DNA from: UBA4285 sp050944355
GTDB taxonomy: Bacteria > Bacillota > Clostridia > Lachnospirales > Lachnospiraceae
Assembly: GCA_050944355.1 (NCBI GenBank)
Contig: JBMNQX010000010.1
Coordinates: forward strand, 3,789 to 67,788
DNA length: 64,000 nt
Direction of reading: 5' to 3'
In this document: one piece after another, positions 14,914 through 22,119 of the stretch
Layout of the letters: every line of letters starts with the position of its first letter
Numbering within the stretch: position 1 is the stretch's first letter
Made by a program: the position numbers and the translations under genes
The notes under the pieces: generated by a model
Told to the model about the DNA's origin: nothing
Seen by the model: the letters and a program-made list of their open reading frames with translations, nothing else
Database searches by the model: none

Positions 14914-15274
14914 TATCAATAAACCTCCTCAGATAATCTTCCTTATATCGCAATGCGATTTCTAATTCTTTCCTGGGTGTTTTTTGATCCTTCTTTATAA
15001 AACCATGCAGAAGTATAAATTTCTTCCCCACCGGCATGAAATAAAAGATTCGAGAAATGTCATTGCCCTGTTGGACTCTCAATTCCATAAGGCCCTTGTA
15101 TCTTGTTCCCTGAATATTTTTTACATATGGCATTTTCAAAGACAAACCGTACTTTTCCAAGAGATCAATTTCCCATATCGCCTTTGCCCGATGCTTATAA
15201 GGCAAAGATTTCAGAAAATTCATTACCGGTTCATCTCCATTTTCAGCAGCATACAATTCAATGCTCCAACTCAA
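14906..15274 (-). CDS. HigB-type toxin (phage Gp49-like, RelE superfamily)
   Basis: About 122 residues from the TTG at 15274 (AAGGGA 6 bases upstream, protein beginning SWSIELYAAENGDEPV); a TTG at 15295 would add 7 residues. The layout EPVMNFLKSLP ... LLEKYGLSLKMPYVKNIQG ... LMELRVQQGNDISRIFYFMPVGKKFILLHGFIKKDQKTP is that of the HigB/Gp49 family of ribosome-dependent mRNA endonucleases. It is intact, with a basic C-terminal helix. Its codon use and surroundings are AT-rich compared with neighbours, consistent with acquisition. Confidence 0.85.
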   Translation of the reverse strand: MSWSIELYAAENGDEPVMNFLKSLPYKHRAKAIWEIDLLEKYGLSLKMPYVKNIQGTRYKGLMELRVQQGNDISRIFYFMPVGKKFILLHGFIKKDQKTPRKELEIALRYKEDYLRRFIDNG

Positions 15275-15669
15275 AACAGATCCCTTCTTATTCAAAATTA
15301 TATCACATATGATATGCTATACAATGAACAAAAAATAATTAAGAAAAATCAATTTTGATAAAATTCTCAGAGAAATTTTAAAAAACAATCTTTTTGTCTG
15401 TGTATATAAATCATCTTGTAGTTACAGTCCTAAAAATTTCAGATTGTTTTCTTTATGATAGTAATTCTGTTATTTATATAATATCACAAAATAGCCTGTG
15501 TGTCCTCTCGATAATTAAATTGTGTTCTATGTCATTGATTGATAAAACTCCCTGATTATTATGTCACAGTGCTGATTTACTTGTGATACAAATAATCAAG
15601 TCATAAAATCAGGGTAGAATGATTTAATGCTTTCAGTTTTTCAGACCGTGGTCTGTAAGGAGGCAAGTT
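15275..15669. other. AT-rich intergenic region between higBA and the yhfC-like gene
   Basis: About 395 bases, strikingly AT-rich (especially 15290-15600). No gene is convincing. The left end must hold the higBA promoter; ATATGATATGCTATAC near 15305-15322 supplies a plausible -10 and a small dyad. At 15642-15655 the palindrome-like CAGACC-gt-GGTCTG sits just before the AAGGAGG of the next gene and may be an operator or a translational hairpin. Confidence 0.5.
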
Positions 15670-16476
15670 ATGGATTGGGGGACAGTTCCTGCCGCGAACA
15701 TCGCCGCCATGACGGTCAGCTGTATTCTCAGCATAGGCCTGCCTGTACTTCTGCTTGTGATTTTCAAAAAGAAAAACGGATGGGTGCCGGCCTTCTTTAT
15801 CGGCTGCGGCATTTTTATCGCCTTTGCGCTGGTGCTGGAACAGATTTTCCACTCTGTCGTTCTGGGACTGTTTGGCGGCACGATCCAGAATAACATTTTT
15901 CTGTACGGCCTTTACGGCGGGCTCGCCGCCGCTGCCTTCGAAGAAACCGGGCGATGGACCGCGTTCCGGTTTTTTCTGAAGAATCATCAGAATGCAGGGA
16001 CAGCTCTGATGTACGGAGCCGGCCACGGCGGAGCGGAGGCAATCCTGATTGTCGGGCTGACGTATGTCAACAATATAATCGCTTCGCTTATGATCAACTT
16101 CGGCGCAATCGAGAGCACGATGTCCGCCCTGGACGACAATACAAGACAGACAGTTTATGAACAGCTCAGCCCTTTGTGGACTTCATCTGCCGGTTTATTT
16201 CTTGCCGCCGGTGTGGAAAGAATTTTTGCCATTGCGCTGCAGCTATCGTTTTCCGTTTTGGTGTACCTGGCAGTCAGAAACAGAAAAGTTTCATTCTGGA
16301 TCGCCGCATTTGTCATGCATTTTCTTGTGGATTTTTCGGCTGTGGTTCTGGCGGACTATATGGGCACATTTGCCGTTGAGTCGGTAATTGCCATAATGAC
16401 TTTTGCCGCTGCCATGCTTACGGTGAAGCTTTACAAAAATCAGGCTTTGATTTCTGAAGGCGGCGGCAAAGTTTGA
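15670..16476 (+). CDS. YhfC-family intramembrane metalloprotease-like protein
   Basis: 268 residues with about 7 membrane segments; ATG 15670 has AAGGAGG 6 bases upstream. Conserved membrane-embedded motifs FEETGRWTAF (about 95-104) and GAGHGGAEAIL (about 116-126), with a late F-x-x-H-F-L-V-D-F motif (about 217-224), match the YhfC family (related to the CPBP/Abi prenyl-endopeptidases). The Glu-Glu and His residues are the predicted metal ligands. Substrate unknown; relatives are linked to membrane-protein processing or bacteriocin self-protection. It stands alone, followed in the same frame by a gene remnant. Confidence 0.8.
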   Translation: MDWGTVPAANIAAMTVSCILSIGLPVLLLVIFKKKNGWVPAFFIGCGIFIAFALVLEQIFHSVVLGLFGGTIQNNIFLYGLYGGLAAAAFEETGRWTAFRFFLKNHQNAGTALMYGAGHGGAEAILIVGLTYVNNIIASLMINFGAIESTMSALDDNTRQTVYEQLSPLWTSSAGLFLAAGVERIFAIALQLSFSVLVYLAVRNRKVSFWIAAFVMHFLVDFSAVVLADYMGTFAVESVIAIMTFAAAMLTVKLYKNQALISEGGGKV

Positions 16477-16836
16477 CGGTCTGCGGATGACTATCACCAT
16501 TCTTACGGATATCAGCTCAATATGATCAGTAAAGCTGCCCCCTGTGCGGTCTTCATTGAAAATGAACCGAGGATCTTTCACTGCGAAATTTCGGGCCTTC
16601 CAAACGGAACCCTGAATATTCGGGAATGGAAATCAGGGAGAAGCAGCGGAAGCATCTGTGACAAATGGGTGGAAATCGGCGCTCCAAACGAACTTACCCC
16701 TTACATTCTGAATTATCTGGATCGCAGTTCCATTCCTTCCCTGCATATACGTAAAATCGAAAATGACAATCCGTCCCTGAGTCTGATGTACACGCTGAAT
16801 CCGCACGAGATTCTCCGTATCGATATAGGAACCTGA
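16477..16836 (+). pseudogene. C-terminal remnant of a GH39-like beta-xylosidase
   Basis: The frame immediately after the yhfC-like TGA is open for about 119 codons. It reads like the C-terminal beta-sandwich of Clostridial xylan 1,4-beta-xylosidases: GLPNGTLNIREWK, GSICDKWVEIGAP, LTPYILNYLDRSS, and a final PHEILRIDI. There is no catalytic barrel, no start codon with a ribosome site, and only 2-4 kDa of plausible product from internal ATGs. It appears to be a 5'-truncated relic left by recombination. The reading frame is the same as the upstream gene, so readthrough of the single TGA would give a fusion; I regard this as chance. Family assignment is by eye. Confidence 0.55.
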
Positions 16837-16901
16837 GCATATATAAATAAAGCAAATCTTACACAGAATTTACCAAATTTATATTTATGATAACCTTTGC
16901 A

Positions 16902-17063
16902 TGATATACTAAAGTTGTCCGCAATATGTCCTTCAGCGGCAGACCGGACGCAATCCGCCGCTGAAGACGCCGGCACGACAGCCGGAAACGAAAACCAGGC
17001 GGACGGTTTGTTCGAAGGTGCAGACACAGAAAAACGCTTAGATGTCTGCAAGGGGGTACAAAA
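16902..17063 (+). promoter_or_regulatory. Promoter and structured leader of the InlB-repeat surface protein
   Basis: An extended -10 (TGATATACT, 16902-16910) with no good -35 is followed by about 145 bases of leader containing a perfect 10-bp inverted repeat (16931-16940 with 16957-16966), a CCGGC/GCCGG hairpin near 16969-16984, and an 8-bp repeat TGCAGACA / TGTCTGCA (17019-17026 with 17043-17050) whose 3' arm abuts the AGGGGG ribosome site. This could gate translation. I could not match it to a known riboswitch. Confidence 0.5.
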
Positions 17064-20000
17064 ATGAAAAAAGGAAAATGTCCTGCATGGCGCATTGCGG
17101 CGATTCTGCTCGCAGTGCTGCTTGTGTGCGGAATGTTCTCTCAGGGAGCTTTTCCCGTACTGGCAGGAGATGAAGAGGAAATCCAGACAGTAACTCAAAA
17201 TGTGAGCATTGAGGAAACGACGCCGGCAGCGGTTCCAAACACCGAGGCTGCGGCGGATGCTCAAAAGAGCACGCAGGAAACGACTGCGGCAGTTATTCCC
17301 AGCACTGCCTCTGTCCAGACCACAACGGCTGCGTCTGAGACTAAAGACACAGACGAGGTGACGGAAACAACGGCTGAAAGCCAGACAGCCAAAGAAATCA
17401 ATATCGAACCGGCTGAAAGCTCTGTCAATACGGAAGCTGCGGCTGAAATGCCTGCCCTTACGCTTTCCGCGACGGCGGCAAATGGCGTTTCGGTGACAGC
17501 GTCAGCACCGGAAGGCGCATTCCCGGCCGGAACTACGATGCGCGCAGAAGCCGTAAGCGATGACACGGCGATGCGCATTGCCAGGAGCGGATCAGCAGCG
17601 CCGGAAAATGTCGTGGATTCGGCCGGCGTGAATATCACATTTTATAATGCGGCAGGGCAGGAAATTGAACCCCAGAATCAGAAGAGTGTTCAGGTTTCCA
17701 TGACTCTCGCCAGCGCGCTTGACGGAGAAAACTTTTTCGTCGCTCATGAAAGCGGCGACGGTGCTGCGCAGATTGCAGGTGCCGGCTCCGACAGCGCTTC
17801 GTTTGCGGCCAGTTCCTTCTCGATCTATGTCATTTATGGAGAGAACAATCCGGCGATTGCGACGTACCGGTTTATCGGTGCGGACGGCTCTGCGCTCTCT
17901 GAGCAGAAAGTGAAAAACGGAGAGACCGTTTACGCCCCGGAGACTCCGGAAAAGGCCGGATACATCTTCAGCGGCTGGACACTCACGGATGGAAGTGGAA
18001 ATATTGATCTGCAGACATTTGACACCCTGAATGCCGAAGTGACTAAAACAGAGACGCTGACCTATTATCCGGTCTTCACAAAATGCGTTCACGTCTTCTT
18101 TATGGAAAGCACAGATTCGGACGCCCGCATTTATCTGACGAGAACCGTTAAGACAGGCGAAACGGTAGACGTGGATGCCGTCGTACTTCCGCATGATGCG
18201 CAGCACGGAATTACCGGATGGTATACGGATCCGTCGCTGACTCCGGAAAGCCGCGTCTCTTCTGTAACAGCCGGTGAAGAGGATATCGTTCTGTATCCGG
18301 ATATCCAGGAGGGCCATTACATCACCTACGAAACGGGAAGCGACGCCAGTGTGATCAATCCGGTCTTTGTGGCTGAAGGCGAGCTCACGTCTGCGCCGGC
18401 GGATCCGACGCGCGCCGGCTATACGTTCAATGGATTTGCCACAACTCCGGATGCGGCAGCTCCGGATTTTACATTCGGCGGAACGCTGGATCTGGACATC
18501 ACACTGTACGCACTCTGGACACCGGGAGAGACGACCTATACCGTTATCATCTGGAAACAGTCCGTTCACGATGACCGATACGCCGCCGAGGAGGACCGCA
18601 CATATGATTACGCACAGTCCGAACAGCGCAGTGCGACAGTAGGCGAAACCGTGTCGGCTGATACGAACGATACCGGAAAGAATTTCACCGGTTTTCACTT
18701 CAGCCGTTCGACGACAGCTGTGGCTTCTGCCGACGGAAAAACGGTTGTCAACGTCTATTATGACCGCAATCTGATCACGCTGTATTTCAAGACACAGACG
18801 GATGAAGATTACTGCGAGCCGTGGTACGGACTGTTTGGTCAGCCGTTCAGCCAGTATGGCTATCAGTGGATCGATGTCCCGGGCGTGCTCTGGTCCGGCA
18901 CAAAAAATGGATATAGAGGTTTCTTTAATCTGACAGAGTTTGATATGTCTCAGTATACGGATTCAGACACCTATACGTTTTACTATTGCGAAAAAACGCC
19001 TTCACAGTATAAGGTAAGATTTTATCTTCAGAATGTGACAGGAGATGGCTATACTCAGGCCTATGAGGGCACAATACTGCAGAACTATCAGATCAACGCG
19101 TTTAATTTCTATGAAGGCTATCACATCGCTTACTACCGCACGGATTCAACAGAAAACGGCGTGACTACCTGGAGCGAGTGGAAGAGCACCACGGATACCC
19201 ATAACAGTCTTGGCCGCAACTGCAATATTGAAGTCCGCTTTGATCTGAATACATACAACTTTAACTACTACTCCTACAATAGTCAGGTAAACTCGGAAGA
19301 AATTAAATACAAAGCTTCTCTCGCGGCACTGGAAGACTACGTACCGGACCGCCCGGAGGAACTGCCGGAATACTACAGTTTTCAGGGCTGGTATAAGGAT
19401 ACGGCCTGCACGGAAGCCTTCGATTTCTCCGAAAGCATGCCGGCATATGACGTCACGGTTTATGCGAAGTGGGCGCCGAAGGAATGCACCGTCACGGCGG
19501 GAAACACAGTTCTGACCGTCCTGGCCGGCAGCAAGCTGGATCCGGATACACTCCCGGGCGTGGCTGCTGCAGACGGCACCGTTATTGAAGCTACCAGCAA
19601 TTCAGAGACCGTGACTGTACCGGCTGGACAAACCTGGGGCGGCTGGGCCGTTCTGAACAGCGACGGCAGCCGTCAGCTCTTTAACATCCAGAGCATTATT
19701 CTGGACGATACAGTTCTGACGCCGTACTTCATCGACGGCCGTTCGGTTCACGTGACATACAGTGTCAGCGGCAACACGGATCTGGTGAAAGATTCCCGTT
19801 CCTTCGTTCCGGGCGCCATGGCTGATGTCCTGAGCGGAAGCAATGTGACCGCCCCCGCCGGAAAAGTATTCCTGTATTGGAGCACCAGCGAGGATGGCAG
19901 CGGCGATTCGTACTACCCGGGCGAGACGGTAAATGTCGGAGAAGGAATCACACTGTATGCGGTATTTGGTGATACGGCGGCGACAACCGTGCTCACCTAT

Positions 20001-20411
20001 CACAACGGGGCAGAGACCACGCAGCAGAAAGTCAACGGATCGACAGACCTGACAAATAATACTGCATTCGCGCTCTACACCTTTGCGGACACAGGCTTTA
20101 CCGCGCGGGCCGGCGAGCGTTTTGCCGGATGGAACACGAAAGAAGACGGCAGCGGTCAGCACTTTGATCCGGGCACTCAGGTCGGCGTTGACAACCTTTC
20201 GTCCAATGACCTGTATGCTGAATGGGTGAAAGATGAAGTGAAGGCAAATGACAATACGACGACCACTTCCAACGTCAGTGAGGCGGCTTACATTTCATCG
20301 CCGAATACCGGTGACAATTCATATATCTGGACGTGGCTCGTGGTCTGCGTCTGCGCGGTACTGGCAGCAGGCCTGCTGGTTAAGATGAAAGTATCGGATA
20401 AGAGGGAATAA
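17064..20411 (+). CDS. Cell-wall-anchored surface protein with InlB/Flg_new B-repeats
   Basis: 1115 residues. Signal peptide at 1-35 (KK start, hydrophobic core IAAILLAVLLVCGMF, cut near VLAG). Residues 36-150 are a Thr/Ala/Glu-rich stalk. Several beta-grasp repeats of the InlB B-repeat type follow from about 270 to 1070, each with a G-Y-x-F-x-G-W/F-x-T core (GYIFSGWTL, GYTFNGFAT, YYSFQGWYKD, ERFAGWNTKEDGSG). The C terminus has the sortase-like signal SPNTGD, a hydrophobic helix and a basic tail (KMKVSDKRE). It is exported, attached to the wall by a sortase encoded elsewhere, and probably binds host or neighbour surfaces. The sorting motif deviates from LPxTG. Confidence 0.9.
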   Translation: MKKGKCPAWRIAAILLAVLLVCGMFSQGAFPVLAGDEEEIQTVTQNVSIEETTPAAVPNTEAAADAQKSTQETTAAVIPSTASVQTTTAASETKDTDEVTETTAESQTAKEINIEPAESSVNTEAAAEMPALTLSATAANGVSVTASAPEGAFPAGTTMRAEAVSDDTAMRIARSGSAAPENVVDSAGVNITFYNAAGQEIEPQNQKSVQVSMTLASALDGENFFVAHESGDGAAQIAGAGSDSASFAASSFSIYVIYGENNPAIATYRFIGADGSALSEQKVKNGETVYAPETPEKAGYIFSGWTLTDGSGNIDLQTFDTLNAEVTKTETLTYYPVFTKCVHVFFMESTDSDARIYLTRTVKTGETVDVDAVVLPHDAQHGITGWYTDPSLTPESRVSSVTAGEEDIVLYPDIQEGHYITYETGSDASVINPVFVAEGELTSAPADPTRAGYTFNGFATTPDAAAPDFTFGGTLDLDITLYALWTPGETTYTVIIWKQSVHDDRYAAEEDRTYDYAQSEQRSATVGETVSADTNDTGKNFTGFHFSRSTTAVASADGKTVVNVYYDRNLITLYFKTQTDEDYCEPWYGLFGQPFSQYGYQWIDVPGVLWSGTKNGYRGFFNLTEFDMSQYTDSDTYTFYYCEKTPSQYKVRFYLQNVTGDGYTQAYEGTILQNYQINAFNFYEGYHIAYYRTDSTENGVTTWSEWKSTTDTHNSLGRNCNIEVRFDLNTYNFNYYSYNSQVNSEEIKYKASLAALEDYVPDRPEELPEYYSFQGWYKDTACTEAFDFSESMPAYDVTVYAKWAPKECTVTAGNTVLTVLAGSKLDPDTLPGVAAADGTVIEATSNSETVTVPAGQTWGGWAVLNSDGSRQLFNIQSIILDDTVLTPYFIDGRSVHVTYSVSGNTDLVKDSRSFVPGAMADVLSGSNVTAPAGKVFLYWSTSEDGSGDSYYPGETVNVGEGITLYAVFGDTAATTVLTYHNGAETTQQKVNGSTDLTNNTAFALYTFADTGFTARAGERFAGWNTKEDGSGQHFDPGTQVGVDNLSSNDLYAEWVKDEVKANDNTTTTSNVSEAAYISSPNTGDNSYIWTWLVVCVCAVLAAGLLVKMKVSDKRE

Positions 20412-20454
20412 ACTTCGGTTCGATTTCGCTGCGAAACTGAAATAACCTGAATAA

Positions 20455-20493
20455 GGGACTGTTGCTTTAATTGCAACAGCCCCTTTCGTTTTT
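20455..20493 (+). terminator. Intrinsic terminator after the surface-protein gene
   Basis: GGGACTGTTGC / GCAACAGCCCC stem (11 positions, one mismatch, 7-base loop) then TTTCGTTTTT. Second copy of the repeated hairpin family. The gene facing it on the minus strand ends 17 bases further on, so it may serve both strands. Confidence 0.8.
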
Positions 20494-20510
20494 GGTTTAT
20501 TTAAGCAGTA

Positions 20511-20702
20511 TTAATCTTCTGTTATCGAATAATATTTCTGATTTCGGCTCTTTGGCTTGTCCGGAATCGTCATAGCAAGCTTTCCTGATTCAAGAAGTGG
20601 CTGCACAGTATTCCCATCAACAGACGTCCCGTCATAAAACGTTACAACAAACCCATCTCTTCGATTCTCAAATTTCGGTTCTGGGAGATGATATTCTTTC
20701 AT
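20511..20702 (-). pseudogene. Remnant of an AlbA_2-type ATP-binding/RecG-like regulator
   Basis: 63 codons from an ATG at 20702. The first half (LPEPKFENRRDGFVVTFYDG) and the last part (QPLLESGKLAMTIPDKPKSR) match two separate places in the C-terminal region of divergent-AAA (AlbA_2) DNA-binding proteins. The winged-helix segment that normally lies between them is missing. No upstream portion of the gene is present. I read it as a doubly truncated, internally deleted relic rather than a working small protein. Confidence 0.55.
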
Positions 20703-20747
20703 TTTATTATTTTATTGTTCTTTTGACGGGAAGCGCGCCTTCCTTCC

Positions 20748-21620
20748 TCAACTGTCCCAGTACTTTTTCACATGCGCGCGCGTGTGCTCATACGCCGTGC
20801 GGATGTTTTCCTCACTGCTCAGTTTATAATACTCCGGCCGGAAGACCTCCATCGTGCACACATTTCCCTCAAAGCCTGCCTTTTTCAGGGCGTCGGCAAA
20901 TCGTTTATGATCGAGGCAGTCGCCCGGTTCGTCCGGCCAAAGCCGCTTTTCGTCAGTATTGTAGGGAGCTCCGCAGGGCAGATCTTCCATGCCGTTCAGA
21001 TGCCAGATGAAAATCTTTTTTCCGTCCGCCTTTTCAAGATCCTCAAACGAAGACGCCATGGCGTGAAAATGATACTGATCGAGTGTCAGCCCGACAAATG
21101 GGGAATCCACTTCCTGCACAATGGCATAGGCGTCTTCAAACCGGTTGATCGTCATCGAAGGAACCCCGCAGAATTCCAGCGACAGTCTGATGCCATGCGG
21201 CTTTACTTTTTCTGCCATCTGTTTTAATACGTTAACCGCGTCTTCCCGGATTTCATCGACTGTGGCCGGCACGCTGATATCCTTTGTCGGAACCACAACG
21301 ATCATTTTGCACTGCAGCTTATCGCAGACGTCAATAATGCCATTAAGCCGTGCCATAACCTGCTCTTTCTCTTCCGGAGTCTGTTTCATGTTGAAGCCGA
21401 CGAGAGCGTTATACGAGAGCATCTTCAAATGGTGTGCCGGATCCGAGAACCATCCCGCCAGATCGTCGATCGTATACCTGCCGGCCGCAATTTCCCGGTC
21501 AAGACACTCCGACTGGATGTCGATATAGTCAAATCCGTATTTCTCGCAGAAATTCAGATCATCCAGAACGGAATGGTCAGCGCAGAACCTGTTGCACCCC
21601 TCATTAAAACCAGTTTTCAT
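20748..21620 (-). CDS. Sugar phosphate isomerase/epimerase (IolE/IolI-like TIM barrel)
   Basis: About 290 residues from the second ATG (21620), which has AAGGAG 6 bases upstream; the first ATG abuts the ribosome site. The family's metal and catalytic residues are visible: Glu in LSLEFCG, Asp-x-x-His in LTLDQYHFH, His in IWHLNG, Glu in TMEVFRPEY. Members isomerise or epimerise keto sugars and inosose with a divalent metal (Mn2+ or Co2+). It is a single gene with no pathway neighbours, so the substrate is not known. A terminator and tRNA-Arg lie upstream on the same strand. Confidence 0.85.
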   Translation of the reverse strand: MKTGFNEGCNRFCADHSVLDDLNFCEKYGFDYIDIQSECLDREIAAGRYTIDDLAGWFSDPAHHLKMLSYNALVGFNMKQTPEEKEQVMARLNGIIDVCDKLQCKMIVVVPTKDISVPATVDEIREDAVNVLKQMAEKVKPHGIRLSLEFCGVPSMTINRFEDAYAIVQEVDSPFVGLTLDQYHFHAMASSFEDLEKADGKKIFIWHLNGMEDLPCGAPYNTDEKRLWPDEPGDCLDHKRFADALKKAGFEGNVCTMEVFRPEYYKLSSEENIRTAYEHTRAHVKKYWDS

Positions 21621-21726
21621 GTTCATCTCCTTCTTTGATTTTTTCTTTATGTATTTTTACGTTTTGCATTCACGAACCCGATTCATTGAAAACATCTTAC
21701 CATGTTTACGCATTCAGCATACAGAT

Positions 21727-21764
21727 AAAAAAAGAACTGCCATGCGATTATCGCACAGCAGCTC
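21727..21764 (-). terminator. Terminator downstream of tRNA-Arg
   Basis: Minus strand 31-base near-perfect hairpin beginning GAGCTGCTGTGCGAT, followed by seven T residues. It lies 30 bases past the tRNA 3' end. Confidence 0.8.
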
Positions 21765-21793
21765 TCCGGCCGTTTTACATTTGCCATTGTTAA

Positions 21794-21867
21794 TGTTCCT
21801 GGGGGGATTCGGACCCCCGACCCCTCGCTTAGGAGGCGAGTGCTCTATCCAGCTGAGCTACAGAAAC
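21794..21867 (-). tRNA. tRNA-Arg (anticodon CCT)
   Basis: A 74-base cloverleaf on the minus strand. Acceptor GTTTCTG pairs with CAGGAAC, D-arm AGCTCAGCTGGATAGAGC, anticodon stem CTCGC/GCGAG with loop CTCCTAA (anticodon CCT, reading AGG), T-arm with GGTCCGAATCC. The discriminator base is A; CCA is not encoded. Confidence 0.95.
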
Positions 21868-21982
21868 AAAATAAGGTCTGCACTTGCACTCATTCCTGCC
21901 TTACATATGACAGACCGGATTGCCGGGTAACTTTCAGGCCAGGATAAACTGCCCCGAAAGCCGCCCTCAGGCAGGCGAAGCT

Positions 21983-22011
21983 ATTCTAGCACAACCTCCG
22001 TCAAAGGGCAA
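21983..22011 (-). promoter_or_regulatory. Probable tRNA-Arg promoter
   Basis: Minus strand TTGCCC (22006-22011), 17-base spacer, TAGAAT (21983-21988), about 110 bases before the tRNA. No other gene lies between. The rest of 21868-22119 shows only GC-rich imperfect repeats (for example two CCCTCAGGC copies). Confidence 0.5.
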
Positions 22012-22119
22012 GCAAAGCGCCCTCAGGCGGCCGCCTTACATCCTCGCCGAGCCTCAAGTCCGCAATCCGGATTTGCCATCTCTGTCATCCGCTGCCGGCA
22101 GGGCAGCGGCGGTATTGTC

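Noticed and set aside
16911..17063. Possible cyclic-di-GMP riboswitch before the surface-protein gene
   Set aside because: Some GACGCAA-like bases occur but the conserved core (CGCACAGGGCAAACC, GGUAGGUAGCGGG) is absent.
21794..21867. tRNA-Arg as a prophage or island attachment site
   Set aside because: No integrase gene and no repeat of the tRNA 3' end seen nearby.
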